Assembly (NCBI RefSeq): GCF_003477995.1
Contig: NZ_QUEM01000026.1
Coordinates: forward strand, 1-55,288
Source: Bacteroides sp. OF04-15BH
GTDB taxonomy: Bacteria; Bacteroidota; Bacteroidia; Bacteroidales; Bacteroidaceae
DNA length: 55,288 nt
Reading direction: 5' to 3'
Made by a program: the position numbers and the translations under genes. Position 1 is the first letter of the stretch; each line of letters opens with the position of its first letter. Below the pieces are notes generated by a model. The model did no database searches. It had not been told where the DNA came from and was given only the letters and a program-made list of their open reading frames with translations. Shown in pieces: positions 1 through 9,348 of this stretch.

Positions 1-97
1 GCAAGAAGGACGCTGAAGAGCTTAGTTGCGGATTTGAGGAAAACGAGAAATCTTCTTGCGAAGAATCAGTTTTTTGAAAAATTAACACGCAAAATTT

Positions 98-916
98 TCA
101 GAACATATCCATTTCATTGTATTTGTCTTCCTTATAAACGAAATGTGACTGCAAAATCTGGTATTTGTCAAACGAGCGGAGGGCCGCCAGCCTGATGGTC
201 ATGACCACCGACAGCAGAGACGATGCCAGGGTGATGACTACAATCATGATCTGATATTTGATGGCCACATCCGGGTCGCTTCCTCCCAGAATCTGACCGA
301 TCATGGTTCCGGGCATCGACACGATGCCCAGCACGGTCATATTGGCAATGCAAGGCGAAAACGATTTCTCAATGGCTTCGCACAGAAAAGAACGTGTAGA
401 CTCAAAATGTGTGGCCCCGTTGCCCAGCAGGTAGTAATAAAGTTGCTGTTCACGCTGCAAACTGCGGTAATAAGTGCTCAGAGCCACCACATTGACGGTG
501 AGCATATTGCCCAGCAGCAGTCCCATTATCGGAATGAAATAGCGGGCATCAAACGGATTGTCCATGCCCAGCACCAGCACCAGAAAATAGAAACCGATGG
601 AGAATGCCGAAACGGCCAGCGCCACAAACATGGGCAAGAGCAGCACCTTGCGGCGCAATCCGGTGCGCTCGATAAAGGTATAGGCGGCAACAAGAATCAT
701 GACGAGTACCCACAGGGTGTTGACCCAGGGATTGTTCCACTGGAACAGATAGCGGAAATAGACTCCCATGAGGAAGAGTTGCACGCACATCCTCACCGTG
801 GCCCATAAGGTGGGCTTGAAGAGGCGGCTCTTGATATACCACAAATAGCAAAAAGGAATCAACATGAGGAGCATGCCTATGGCCATCCCCTCCCATCCTA
901 TATTTAATGTCTGCAT
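98..916 (-). CDS. fetB: FetB-like (UPF0014) ABC transporter permease
   Basis: Membrane subunit of an ABC exporter of the FetB/YbbM (UPF0014) family, which in E. coli is linked to iron export and oxidative stress resistance. The 272-residue protein is hydrophobic throughout, with about seven membrane segments, and carries the family hallmark VSMPGTMIGQILGG near residues 200-213, where the coupling region is expected. Length matches the family (about 260). It lies 3 nt after the ATP-binding subunit gene on the same strand, so the two are co-transcribed and presumably form one transporter. The family call is firm; the transported metal is inferred from the family only. Confidence 0.88.
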   Translation of the reverse strand: MQTLNIGWEGMAIGMLLMLIPFCYLWYIKSRLFKPTLWATVRMCVQLFLMGVYFRYLFQWNNPWVNTLWVLVMILVAAYTFIERTGLRRKVLLLPMFVALAVSAFSIGFYFLVLVLGMDNPFDARYFIPIMGLLLGNMLTVNVVALSTYYRSLQREQQLYYYLLGNGATHFESTRSFLCEAIEKSFSPCIANMTVLGIVSMPGTMIGQILGGSDPDVAIKYQIMIVVITLASSLLSVVMTIRLAALRSFDKYQILQSHFVYKEDKYNEMDMF

Positions 917-919
917 CTT

Positions 920-1540
920 TCAGAGAATAATAGTTCGATCACAATGCGAAAAGAAATTCGGGTCGTGCGACACCACAACCAGCGTGCTTCCGCGTTCCTG
1001 AAGCTGTTTCATGAGCTTTACCACTCTTTCCGAAGCTTCTGCATCCAGTCCGGATGCCGGCTCGTCGACCAGACAAACCGGCTTATGGAGCATGGCCATA
1101 ACGGCCAGCATGATGCGCTGACGCTGTCCGCCCGAAATCTTATGCACCTTGCGGTGGTATAGCTGACGGTCCAGCCCCAGCAGATCCCACCAGGAAAAGA
1201 GTTCGTCTTCTGTAAACGGCAAATGACGGTTGGCGTGCAGTTCAAAGGGCAGACGAATCAGGTCGCGCACGCTCTCTACCGGGAAATTCAGATCCTGAGG
1301 CAGATAAGCCATCTTTTTACGGATGTCCATCACGGTGGCCGGCTCCAGTAGCACCCCGTCAATCCGGATGCTTCCCTGAGACAGGGGGACAAACCCCAGC
1401 AGTGCCTTCAGCAGAGAGCTTTTGCCACAACCGGACTTTCCGGAAATGCCAACCAGTTCCCGGGGATGGATGTGTTCTGTGATGTCATTCAGTATGAGCT
1501 GTTTCCTGAAACTTAAACTTACGTGATCCAATTGAATCAT
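920..1540 (-). CDS. fetA: FetA-like ABC transporter ATP-binding protein
   Basis: Cytoplasmic ATPase partner of the downstream FetB-like permease. The 206-residue protein is a single compact nucleotide-binding domain: Walker A GKSGCGKSS (about 34-42), Q-loop in YLPQDL, signature ISGGQRQR, Walker B CLVDEPASGLD and the switch histidine in VVSHD. Short length with no extra domains is typical of FetA/YbbL. First gene of a two-gene operon with a -7-type promoter about 60 nt upstream. Substrate (iron) is by family analogy. Confidence 0.87.
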   Translation of the reverse strand: MIQLDHVSLSFRKQLILNDITEHIHPRELVGISGKSGCGKSSLLKALLGFVPLSQGSIRIDGVLLEPATVMDIRKKMAYLPQDLNFPVESVRDLIRLPFELHANRHLPFTEDELFSWWDLLGLDRQLYHRKVHKISGGQRQRIMLAVMAMLHKPVCLVDEPASGLDAEASERVVKLMKQLQERGSTLVVVSHDPNFFSHCDRTIIL

Positions 1541-1599
1541 ACCTTTGATTTTTATTCGGTCATTTGGATAAACTGCGGAAAACTATCCGTAGCAGAATA

Positions 1600-1607
1600 C
1601 AAAGATA
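1600..1607 (-). promoter_or_regulatory. Bacteroidetes -7 promoter box for fetAB
   Basis: On the minus strand the sequence reads TATCTTTG, a match to the Bacteroidetes -7 consensus TAnnTTTG. It lies 60 nt upstream of the fetA start. No TTTG -33 element is clear at the expected distance, so this is a moderate call. Confidence 0.5.
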
Positions 1608-1799
1608 CGACATATTCTTGAAATGCACCGGATTTCCGGCGTATGAATTGCACGATTTCTGTTTTAAATTCCTGCCGGAGCCGTCTCTCCTTCCCGGTCC
1701 CTTCCGTTCTTGTTTCGGTTCATCGCCGGAAAAGCCCCCTTCATCCATCTATCATGCGGTCTGGTCGGCTTTCCCCTTTTCTTTTATCCTGCACCGCTG

Positions 1800-1807
1800 T
1801 ATTTTTG
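1800..1807 (+). promoter_or_regulatory. Candidate -7 box for the RND efflux operon
   Basis: TATTTTTG matches TAnnTTTG. It is the best promoter candidate upstream of the adaptor gene at 1936 and would give a leader of about 120 nt that contains the palindrome at 1813-1833 and the hairpin at 1857-1888. The -33 region is only T-rich, so the call is tentative. Confidence 0.4.
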
Positions 1808-1812
1808 CCTCA

Positions 1813-1833
1813 GAATATTCCTAAGGAATGTTC
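1813..1833. promoter_or_regulatory. Operator-like imperfect palindrome
   Basis: GAATATTCC-TAA-GGAATGTTC: two 9-nt arms, 8 of 9 positions complementary, around a 3-nt centre. It overlaps the expected transcription start of the candidate promoter at 1800-1807, the place for a repressor operator. The binding protein is unknown; LytTR sites are usually direct repeats, so the linked regulator is not an obvious fit. Confidence 0.4.
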
Positions 1834-1856
1834 TCTGTTACCCGTCTTTCATAGTT

Positions 1857-1888
1857 CCTCCGCCTGTCTGCAGTCAGGCGGAGGTTTT
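1857..1888 (+). terminator. Leader hairpin with T-run (possible attenuator)
   Basis: CCTCCGCCTG and CAGGCGGAGG form a perfect 10-bp GC-rich stem with an 8-nt loop, followed by TTTT at 1885-1888. It has intrinsic-terminator form but sits 47 nt upstream of the first RND gene rather than after a gene on this strand. It could end an incoming transcript or attenuate the operon. Confidence 0.5.
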
Positions 1889-1935
1889 CAGCGGGACAGC
1901 ATCTTTTTCGACCGAAAACATATAACAGTATTATA

Positions 1936-2964
1936 ATGAACAGAGTAATTATTTTATCATTTGGACTTCTGGCACTGACGGCATGCCGTTCCGAACAAGA
2001 GAAACCGGCAGAACCTCTTGCCGTTCATGTGGTTCGACCGGAACAGTTTACCCAACACGGACTTCAAGGTTTTGATTTCATTTCTGAGCCTTACCGCACC
2101 ACCGAACTCTCTTTCCGCGTGGGAGGGCCCGTCCGCAAGCTGGATCTCGAATGCGGACAGTTTCTGTCCAAGGGTAGCCTGATTGCGGAAATTGACCCGC
2201 GTGACTATCAGACTGCACTTCAGAAAGCCGAAGCGAACAGGAACCAGAAAAGTGCTGAATTCAAACGCATGACCAACCTTTATCACAAGAACAACGTATC
2301 AGCTTCGAGCTACGAACAGGCCAAAGCCGATCTGGAAACCGCAGAGGCCAACTACCGCGAAGCCCTGCATAATCTGCAGGACACCCGGATGACAGCACCG
2401 ACAGACGGTTATGTGCAGGAAATCATGGTGGAGCGTTTTGCCGACGTGGCTCCCACACAGCCCGTGCTGACTTTCATCGACCTGTCACAGATAAAGATGA
2501 GCGTCAGCATTTCCGAAGAAATGGCTCTGGCACTCCGCAACCAGAAGGAACCACGCTGCCGCATCGTTTTTTCCGCGAACCCCACGGATACGCTACAAGC
2601 CGACCAGATTTATGTCACACACACCACTTCATCGGCCAATATCTCTTATACCTGCACAGCCTTACTGCGCAATGAAAACCGGCGTTTTCTGGGTGGTATG
2701 AGCGGAACGCTCTTTTTTGACATGCCCGCTCAAAAAAGCAGCAGTCTGAGTCTGCCTCTGAACGTGGTGTGTCATGACCCGATCAAAGGAAGTTATGTTT
2801 GGACCGTGGGACCCGACCAATGTGCCCGAAAAACATGGATCACCACAAGAGAGCTGACCACCGGTAACCGTATTGAAGTCATCAGCGGACTGCAACCGGG
2901 GCAACAGGTCATCACCGGCAATTTCAACAATCTTTCACCCAACCGTCGGATAACCATCAAATAA
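1936..2964 (+). CDS. RND efflux periplasmic adaptor (membrane fusion protein), lipoprotein
   Basis: Periplasmic adaptor that links an inner-membrane RND pump to a TolC-like outer-membrane channel. Residues 1-17 form a lipoprotein signal ending in the lipobox LTAC, so Cys17 should be lipidated. The rest shows the HlyD/AcrA order: barrel-sandwich half (SFRVGGPVRKLDLECGQFLSKGSLIAEIDPRDY), an alpha hairpin around residues 90-150, the second lipoyl half (TAPTDGYVQEI), then beta-barrel and a C-terminal VISGLQPGQQVITGNF typical of RND adaptors. The 342-residue length fits. The pump gene starts 9 nt after its stop. Confidence 0.92.
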   Translation: MNRVIILSFGLLALTACRSEQEKPAEPLAVHVVRPEQFTQHGLQGFDFISEPYRTTELSFRVGGPVRKLDLECGQFLSKGSLIAEIDPRDYQTALQKAEANRNQKSAEFKRMTNLYHKNNVSASSYEQAKADLETAEANYREALHNLQDTRMTAPTDGYVQEIMVERFADVAPTQPVLTFIDLSQIKMSVSISEEMALALRNQKEPRCRIVFSANPTDTLQADQIYVTHTTSSANISYTCTALLRNENRRFLGGMSGTLFFDMPAQKSSSLSLPLNVVCHDPIKGSYVWTVGPDQCARKTWITTRELTTGNRIEVISGLQPGQQVITGNFNNLSPNRRITIK

Positions 2965-2973
2965 ACCAAAGAC

Positions 2974-5900
2974 ATGAAGAATTTAACCAAATATTTTCTG
3001 AACAACAAGGCTTTCAGCTGGCTGATTCTTTGTCTGTTCCTGATTGGAGGAGTTCTGTCGTATGTGCAAATGGGCAAACTGGAAGACGCTCCTTTCACCA
3101 TCAAGCAGGCAGTGGTGACCACGCCTTATCCCGGAGCCTCGGCCCAGGAAGTGCAGGAACAGGTCACGGACAAGCTGGAGGAATCCATACAGTCGCTCGG
3201 CGAACTGTATTATCTGAAAAGCGACAACCGGGCCGGAATGTCCAAAATTACGGTTTACGTAAAGAAAGAAATCCGCGCCAACGAGATGCAACAGCTGTGG
3301 GACAAGCTGCGTCGCAAGGTGAACGATGTGCAGAATCAGCTGCCCGAAGGAGCCGGTCCGTCGGTTGTGAATGATGATTTCGGAGACGTGCTGGGCGTGT
3401 TCTACGGACTGAGCAGTCCCACCCATTCTTACCGTGACATGGACAAAGAAGCCAAAAAGCTTAAAGACAAACTGCTCAGCGTGCAGGATGTGGCACGGGT
3501 CGAAATCTTCGGTCTGCCCACTCCGGTCATCGAACTTGAGGTGAATCCTTCTGTTCTGTCGCAGTCCGGCATCACACTGACTCAAATAGCTCAGGCCTTT
3601 GAACAGCAAAACAAGATAGTGGATGCCGGCGGCATAGAGACCTCGACCAACCGGATCCGTATCGACACGCGGGGCGTGTTCAGCAATCTGGAAGAAATCC
3701 GTCAGCTGACCATTACCGGAAAAGACGGTTCCACCTACCGGTTGGCAGACATTGCCCAGATTCATGAATCTTACAGCCGAACACCCCGAAACGCCATGTA
3801 TCTCAACAACCAACCCGCCATCGGTCTGGCTATTTCCACAGTTTCCGACGGTAATGTCGTGGATATGGCCATACGCGTAAAGGAAGTGTTGGAGGAAGCC
3901 CAGAAACAACTGCCCGAAGGATATCTCATCAGTCCGATTTACGACCAGGGACACGAGTCAGACGTGGCCAACCAAGGGTTTATCATCAATCTGATTCTCT
4001 CGGTCATTACCGTGGTGGCCGTACTGCTGTTCTTTATCGGCATCAAAAACGGCTTCCTGATCGGCAGCGGACTAATCTTCTCCATCTTCGGTACTTTGAT
4101 CTATATGAATGCCACCGGCATTGCCTTGCAACGTATGTCGCTGGCTGCCATCATCATTGCCATGGGAATGCTTGTAGACAACGCCATTGTGGTTTACGAC
4201 TCGGCCCTGATCAACATGGAGCGCGGCATGCGCAAGCGCCCTGCCATTCTGAAAGCAGTGTCAACGGGAGCCATGCCTTTGCTCGGAGCAACGCTGATTG
4301 CGATTCTTACCTTCCTGCCGGTATATCTGTCGCCTCACATTACGGGCGAGATCCTCTCCTCTCTGTTTCTGGTCATCGCCGTATCGCTTTTCCTGAGCTG
4401 GGTTCTGGCCATCACACAGAATGTGTTCTTCATTCAGGAGTTTGTGCGCCGCCCCAAACAGGGAAGACAGAATGCCGAACTGTTCTCCGGAAAGTATTAT
4501 GACGGTTTCCGAAAGCTGCTGCGTGGATGCATCCGTCACCGCTATCCGCTCATCGCCGTTCTGGTCGGACTGCTGTACCTCTCTTATATCGGCTTTCAGA
4601 CCGTGCCCAAACAGTTCATGCCTCTGCTCAACAAACAGTATTTCACCATGGAAATCTGGCTGCCCGAAGGAACTTCCTTCGACCGTACCCGGGCATTCAC
4701 CTATGAGCTGACCGATTCGTTAAGCCGGTACCCCCATGTGCGCCAGCTGTCTTCCTTCATCGGACAGACCCCTCCCCGCTTCTACCTGGCCAATACGGCT
4801 TATGGTCCGCAAAGCAATTACGCACAGATATTGGTGGAGACAGACACTCCGGAAGAAGCCACTGCCCTGCGCCAACATCTGGAACAGAAAATGCCTGCGG
4901 CCTATCCCGAAGCTCTGATCAAGGTGAACAGCTTTGAAATCAACTCCATCCCGCAGGCTCTGATCGAAGCACGCTTCTGCGGTCCGGACCCGGCAGTGCT
5001 GGATTCGCTGACACAGGTGGCTCTGGAAGTGATGCGAAAAAATCCGCATGTAGTGCGCGCCCGCAATGAATGGGGCAATATGGCTCCCAAACTTTGTGCA
5101 GACTATAACCCGGTCAAGGGCGGAAAGATTCAGGTGCAACGGCAGCACATGATGCAGTCGGTCAAGAGCATACACGACGGAGTAACTGTCGGCGTATTCC
5201 GCGACGAAAACGATCAGGTGCCGGTCATGCTGTATTGCAGTTCCGATACGGAACCTACGCTCGCAGAATTGCGCAACTGGCCCGTTTGGAACGGAAAGCA
5301 GTCTGCTCCACTGGCACAGGTAACCGACAGCATCCACATTCAGTGGGAATACCCGCTGATGCGTACCTACAACCGACAGTTGAGCATGGCAGCCCAATGT
5401 GATGTTGCTCCGGGACACACCATGAGCGAGGTTCATTCGGAAATCCGTGACGAAATCGAAAAGATCCGTCTGCCCGAAGGATATTCCTTCTTCTGGGATT
5501 CACAGTTCAAGGATCAGGGCGAAGCCATGGAAGCGCTCTTCAAATACTTCCCGCTGGCTCTTGTAGCCCTCATTGTGATTCTCGTGGCTCTGTTCCGCAA
5601 TTTCCGACAGCCGTTGATCATCTTCCTGGTACTTCCGTTATCAGTCATCGGTGTCGTATTCGGCCTTTGCGTGACCGGTTTCCAGTTCGGATTCTTCTGC
5701 ATTGCAGGATGGTTGGGTCTGCTGGGTATGATCATCAAGAATGTGATCGTACTACTCGACGAAACCAACAGTCTGAAAGGCAGCGGACTGAGCGACTATC
5801 AGGCCATTATCGAAGCTACGGTGTCGCGTGCCCGTCCTGTACTCATGGCAGCACTGACCACAGTCTTCGGCAGCATTCCCCTACTGTTTGACGTAGCCTT

Positions 5901-6018
5901 CGGCGGCATGGCAGCCACCATCGTGTTCGGACTGACCTTTGCCACCCTGCTTACACTTGTTGTCACTCCGGTGCTTTACTGCATCTTTTACCGGGTATCT
6001 CCCGCTGGTGGAAAATAG
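2974..6018 (+). CDS. RND efflux pump, inner-membrane permease (AcrB/HAE family)
   Basis: Proton-driven inner-membrane pump of the AcrB/MMPL class, 1014 residues, close to the usual 1020-1050. Visible landmarks are the first membrane segment (AFSWLILCLFLIGGVLS), the porter domain start (PGASAQEVQEQVTDKLEE), the TM4 aspartate motif GMLVDNAIVVYDS, and the C-terminal membrane block (GLLGMIIKNVIVLLDE, SRARPVLMAALTTVFG). It follows its adaptor and precedes its TolC partner, so the tripartite set is complete. Drug or metal substrate cannot be read from the sequence; the hydrophobic style is HAE1-like rather than heavy-metal CusA. Confidence 0.93.
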   Translation: MKNLTKYFLNNKAFSWLILCLFLIGGVLSYVQMGKLEDAPFTIKQAVVTTPYPGASAQEVQEQVTDKLEESIQSLGELYYLKSDNRAGMSKITVYVKKEIRANEMQQLWDKLRRKVNDVQNQLPEGAGPSVVNDDFGDVLGVFYGLSSPTHSYRDMDKEAKKLKDKLLSVQDVARVEIFGLPTPVIELEVNPSVLSQSGITLTQIAQAFEQQNKIVDAGGIETSTNRIRIDTRGVFSNLEEIRQLTITGKDGSTYRLADIAQIHESYSRTPRNAMYLNNQPAIGLAISTVSDGNVVDMAIRVKEVLEEAQKQLPEGYLISPIYDQGHESDVANQGFIINLILSVITVVAVLLFFIGIKNGFLIGSGLIFSIFGTLIYMNATGIALQRMSLAAIIIAMGMLVDNAIVVYDSALINMERGMRKRPAILKAVSTGAMPLLGATLIAILTFLPVYLSPHITGEILSSLFLVIAVSLFLSWVLAITQNVFFIQEFVRRPKQGRQNAELFSGKYYDGFRKLLRGCIRHRYPLIAVLVGLLYLSYIGFQTVPKQFMPLLNKQYFTMEIWLPEGTSFDRTRAFTYELTDSLSRYPHVRQLSSFIGQTPPRFYLANTAYGPQSNYAQILVETDTPEEATALRQHLEQKMPAAYPEALIKVNSFEINSIPQALIEARFCGPDPAVLDSLTQVALEVMRKNPHVVRARNEWGNMAPKLCADYNPVKGGKIQVQRQHMMQSVKSIHDGVTVGVFRDENDQVPVMLYCSSDTEPTLAELRNWPVWNGKQSAPLAQVTDSIHIQWEYPLMRTYNRQLSMAAQCDVAPGHTMSEVHSEIRDEIEKIRLPEGYSFFWDSQFKDQGEAMEALFKYFPLALVALIVILVALFRNFRQPLIIFLVLPLSVIGVVFGLCVTGFQFGFFCIAGWLGLLGMIIKNVIVLLDETNSLKGSGLSDYQAIIEATVSRARPVLMAALTTVFGSIPLLFDVAFGGMAATIVFGLTFATLLTLVVTPVLYCIFYRVSPAGGK

Positions 6019-6052
6019 TCCCGGTCCTATATAATATATAATAAGGTGTGAT

Positions 6053-7354
6053 ATGATGAAAACAAAATATTTCTGCACTCTGCTGTCTTTAACAGCGTGC
6101 ATCCCTCTTTTTGCACAAGATTTCTTATCTTTGCAACAATGCCGCCAGATGGCGTTGGACTACAATCAGGACCTGAAGGCTGCCTCTCATGAGATTGCTG
6201 CCACAAAGGCACTGCACCAGTCGGCCAAGGCAGATCTGTATCCGAAACTTTCTGCCAGCGGCAATGCGTCCTATACGGGAAATCCCCGGGAATTTACCTG
6301 GACGAAAAGTGAAACGCCCTGGACCATCCGCGGGAAACACGGTCAGTATGGAGTGGGCGTCACGGTAGAGCAACCTCTTTATCAGGGAGGAAAGCTGAAG
6401 GCACAAGTCCGCAAGTCTGCCGTAGAACAGGAAAAGGCCCAGCTTTATGCAGAACTGACCAGCAGTGAAGTCCTGCTGGAAACAGACCGGGTTTATTGGA
6501 ATTTTATAGCCAGCCAGGAACTTCTTCAGGTGGCCGAACAATATTTCCACACCGCGGATTCTCTGACACAGACCATAGAGGAACGTGTTCAGGAACGGCT
6601 GATAGACCGCAGCGACTTGCTGATGGCTGAGGTAAAACGAAACGATGCCGCCTATCAGTTGAGAGAGGCCCGGCGCAACTGGGAAGTGGCCCGCATGACG
6701 CTGGCGTCCTTTATCGGACGAACAGACCGCGAGTCGGTACGTACGGATTCAGTAGTGACTCCTCTGTATCGCTTTATGCCGGAACCCATGCACACCGACA
6801 GTATGGTGCTCGCCCGTCCGGAATACAATCTGGCGACACGGCAGATAGATCTGCAAACCCACCAGACAAAAATCAACCGGTCACAGTTCCTCCCCCAGTT
6901 CTCTGTAGGTGCTACCGGACAATACAGTTCGCCGGGCTATAATTTCCGGCCGGACATGGATCCCAACTATCAGGTTTATGCCAAACTGAGCGTACCGGTT
7001 TTTGAATGGGGCAAGCGCAAGCATCAGCATACCGCCGACCAATGGCGCACGGAAACGGCACGCGAACAGGCGAGCAAGGTGCGCGATCAGGTATTACTAG
7101 AGATGCAGGTCACGGCACACAATCAGGAGGAAGCCGTCAAGCAGGTGGCTCTCACGGAAAATTCTCTGGACAAGGCTCGTGAAAACAGTCTGCTGGCTCT
7201 GGATCAGTATCAGGAAGGTCTGGTTTCCATCACTGAGGTGCTCGATGCGCAGATTTACTATCTGGAAGCGCGTAAAAACTTTGTCAAATCCAAATACAAT
7301 GCCCAAATAGCCCGAAGCGAATATCTGAAGGCTTGCGGCAATTTCAGTATGTAA
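6053..7354 (+). CDS. TolC family outer-membrane efflux protein
   Basis: Outer-membrane channel for the preceding RND pump. A 21-residue signal peptide (cleavage near LFAQD) is followed by the LSLQQCRQMALDYNQDLK start that is characteristic of outer-membrane efflux proteins. Two long coiled-coil repeats follow (about 25-220 and 240-430), the second ending with LDQYQEGLVSITEVLDAQ, the standard motif near the end of the second hairpin. The 433-residue length is normal. It starts 34 nt after the pump gene and is followed after 7 nt by the kinase gene. Confidence 0.92.
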   Translation: MMKTKYFCTLLSLTACIPLFAQDFLSLQQCRQMALDYNQDLKAASHEIAATKALHQSAKADLYPKLSASGNASYTGNPREFTWTKSETPWTIRGKHGQYGVGVTVEQPLYQGGKLKAQVRKSAVEQEKAQLYAELTSSEVLLETDRVYWNFIASQELLQVAEQYFHTADSLTQTIEERVQERLIDRSDLLMAEVKRNDAAYQLREARRNWEVARMTLASFIGRTDRESVRTDSVVTPLYRFMPEPMHTDSMVLARPEYNLATRQIDLQTHQTKINRSQFLPQFSVGATGQYSSPGYNFRPDMDPNYQVYAKLSVPVFEWGKRKHQHTADQWRTETAREQASKVRDQVLLEMQVTAHNQEEAVKQVALTENSLDKARENSLLALDQYQEGLVSITEVLDAQIYYLEARKNFVKSKYNAQIARSEYLKACGNFSM

Positions 7355-7361
7355 TCATTCT

Positions 7362-8414
7362 ATGGAACTCTTTTCAGCACAAAAGCACAAGTATCTGGGC
7401 GATCTTCTGCTTTACTCATTCTTAGGATGCATATCCTACTTTATTCTGGTCAAATTCAGTAATATCTCCTTGCGACTGCAGGAAGGAATCATACAGGTGC
7501 AGGTCTTTGCAGCGTTCCTCTTCCTGTTCAACGGGGTCGGTATGAGTATCCGTTACACGACGGAACGGCTGAAAGCGCGGAGTTCCTATCGTCAGAAAAA
7601 CCGCCGCTGGTTTGCATGGTCGGTTGTTGTGGCTGCCCTCTGCATGTTGCTCATCAACTACGGGCTGATGGTTACCGCCAAACTGATGATCGGACTGCCG
7701 CATCCCTTCCGCACCCAGCGCGGCGGATTGAACATGCTGTTGCTGGTGTGGCTCATCGAGATGGTCATCATTGCTCTTTCCATGAGTAACCATTTCTACA
7801 AGGATCTGGCGGGCCTTTACAAAAAGGCCAAGGATCTGGAGCAGGCCAATCTGCAGGCACGCTACACGGCGTTGCAAAAGCAGCTCAATCCCCATTTCCT
7901 GTTCAACAGTCTGAATGTGCTGATTTCCGAGATTGAATATAATCCGGCAAATGCTGTGGTCTTTACGCGTAATCTGTCCGACACCTACCGCTACATCCTG
8001 CTCTCGCAGGACAAGAAACTGGTACCGCTGGAGGAAGAGCTTCGCTTTCTGGACACCTACATCAATCTGCACCGGACCCGCTTGGGAGAATGCATCAACG
8101 TACAGTCGTCCTTACCCGAAGACGTGTTGGACGAGCGGGTACCGCCGCTCACCTTGCAGCTGCTGGTGGAGAATGTCATCAAGCACAACATCATCAGCAT
8201 GGGGCGTCCGATGACCATCACCCTCGGCACCGAACGGCAGGAGGAGCAGGACTGGCTCATCATTTCAAATCCGATACGGCCCAAGCAAGGAGTAACCGGA
8301 ACCGGTAAAGGTCTGGAAAATCTGTCCGTCCGCTATCATCTGCTGTGCCACAAGGATGTGGAAATCCATAAAACCGGTGATTCCTTCACCGTTAAAGTAC
8401 CTCTAATTCCCTAA
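7362..8414 (+). CDS. LytS/YehU-type sensor histidine kinase
   Basis: Membrane sensor kinase of the His_kinase (PF06580) class. Four membrane segments fill residues 12-140 and no large periplasmic sensor domain is present, suggesting that the signal is sensed in or at the membrane. The phosphoacceptor motif QLNPHFLFN has its histidine at 178; the N box LLVENVIKHN is at 267-276 and the G box GTGKGLEN at 313-320. It lies at the tail of the RND operon with a LytTR response regulator 11 nt downstream, so the pair most likely controls this efflux operon (inference from position). Confidence 0.9.
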   Translation: MELFSAQKHKYLGDLLLYSFLGCISYFILVKFSNISLRLQEGIIQVQVFAAFLFLFNGVGMSIRYTTERLKARSSYRQKNRRWFAWSVVVAALCMLLINYGLMVTAKLMIGLPHPFRTQRGGLNMLLLVWLIEMVIIALSMSNHFYKDLAGLYKKAKDLEQANLQARYTALQKQLNPHFLFNSLNVLISEIEYNPANAVVFTRNLSDTYRYILLSQDKKLVPLEEELRFLDTYINLHRTRLGECINVQSSLPEDVLDERVPPLTLQLLVENVIKHNIISMGRPMTITLGTERQEEQDWLIISNPIRPKQGVTGTGKGLENLSVRYHLLCHKDVEIHKTGDSFTVKVPLIP

Positions 8415-8425
8415 TCTCTATCATC

Positions 8426-9217
8426 ATGACAACAAATATCACCGCAGCTATTATCGAAGACGAGTTTCCGGCAGCCCGCCTGCTCAAGAATATGATCCAA
8501 GAGTTGCGTCCCAACTGGGAAGTGCTGCTTTTGCCGGGGACCATCGAGGAGTCCTGTGTCTGGTTCCAGAATAATCCCCAGCCCGACATTCTGTTTCTCG
8601 ACATACAGCTCACCGACGGCAACTCCTTTCTTTTCATAGAAAAGGCACGTCCTCAGTGCGCCATCGTCTTTACGACGGCATTCGACGAATATGCCGTACA
8701 GGCCTTTTCGGTAAACAGTATCGACTATCTGCTCAAGCCCATTCACAAAGAACGGCTGGAAGAGAGCATCACCCGATTTGAGAAATATCATGCGCGCCGC
8801 CTGTTCTCTCCCGAGGACAATCAGGCCTATCTGGAAAATATTCTGTCGGCTATCGGTCAGACCGGAGCGTTCCGCAAATACCGCCAGCGTTTTCTGATAA
8901 CCTCGCCCCGCCGCATGTATACCATCTCCATTCCGGAGATTGCCTATTTCTATTCGGAAGACAAGATTTCGTTTGCCGTAACTTTCGACGGGAAAACCCA
9001 TATCCTTGATCTCACCTTAAATAAACTGGAAGAACAACTCGACCCGGAACTCTTTTTCCGGGCCAACCGGCAGGTTTTGTTATCGGCCAACTGCATTGAA
9101 CTGATTGAGCCGCACTTTAACGGCAAGATGCTCTTGCAGCTCCGTCCCAAAGCCAAAGAACAGATTCTGGTAAGCCGGGAAAAAGTCGGCGCATTGAAGA
9201 TGTGGTTAAATAAATAA
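8426..9217 (+). CDS. LytTR family response regulator
   Basis: DNA-binding response regulator partner of the upstream LytS-type kinase. The receiver domain (1-120) has the acidic pair E11/D12, the phosphoacceptor Asp59 in LFLDIQL, Thr84 and Lys104 in YLLKPI. The C-terminal LytTR domain (about 150-260) carries RRMYTISIPEIAYFYSEDK and the conserved FFRANRQVLLSANCIE stretch. Length 263 is standard. Final gene of the operon, followed by a terminator hairpin at 9257. Autoregulation of the RND operon is plausible but not shown. Confidence 0.92.
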   Translation: MTTNITAAIIEDEFPAARLLKNMIQELRPNWEVLLLPGTIEESCVWFQNNPQPDILFLDIQLTDGNSFLFIEKARPQCAIVFTTAFDEYAVQAFSVNSIDYLLKPIHKERLEESITRFEKYHARRLFSPEDNQAYLENILSAIGQTGAFRKYRQRFLITSPRRMYTISIPEIAYFYSEDKISFAVTFDGKTHILDLTLNKLEEQLDPELFFRANRQVLLSANCIELIEPHFNGKMLLQLRPKAKEQILVSREKVGALKMWLNK

Positions 9218-9256
9218 AAGTCCTATTGTTCGTGAATTTCTGTTTCAATGCGTCCG

Positions 9257-9305
9257 CGCCATGTATGTATATATCTTTCGGATATGTCGTACATGGCGTT
9301 TTTCA
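9257..9305 (+). terminator. Terminator of the RND/two-component operon
   Basis: CGCCATGTA (9257-9265) and TACATGGCG (9290-9298) form a perfect 9-bp stem with an AT-rich apical part, followed by a T-rich tail. It lies 40 nt after the LytTR gene stop. Confidence 0.7.
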
Positions 9306-9348
9306 TTTTTACAGAATAATAAATTGGGTATGACATAGAAGCTTCTGA

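Noticed and set aside
3..77. Possible 3' end of a plus-strand gene entering the window (…EENEKSSCEESVF then stop)
   Set aside because: Only 24 codons are visible and nothing identifies the protein; too short to support a feature.
1564..1936. Short plus-strand frames upstream of the RND operon
   Set aside because: Overlapping frames with no protein-like conservation; the region is better explained as promoter, palindrome and leader hairpin.
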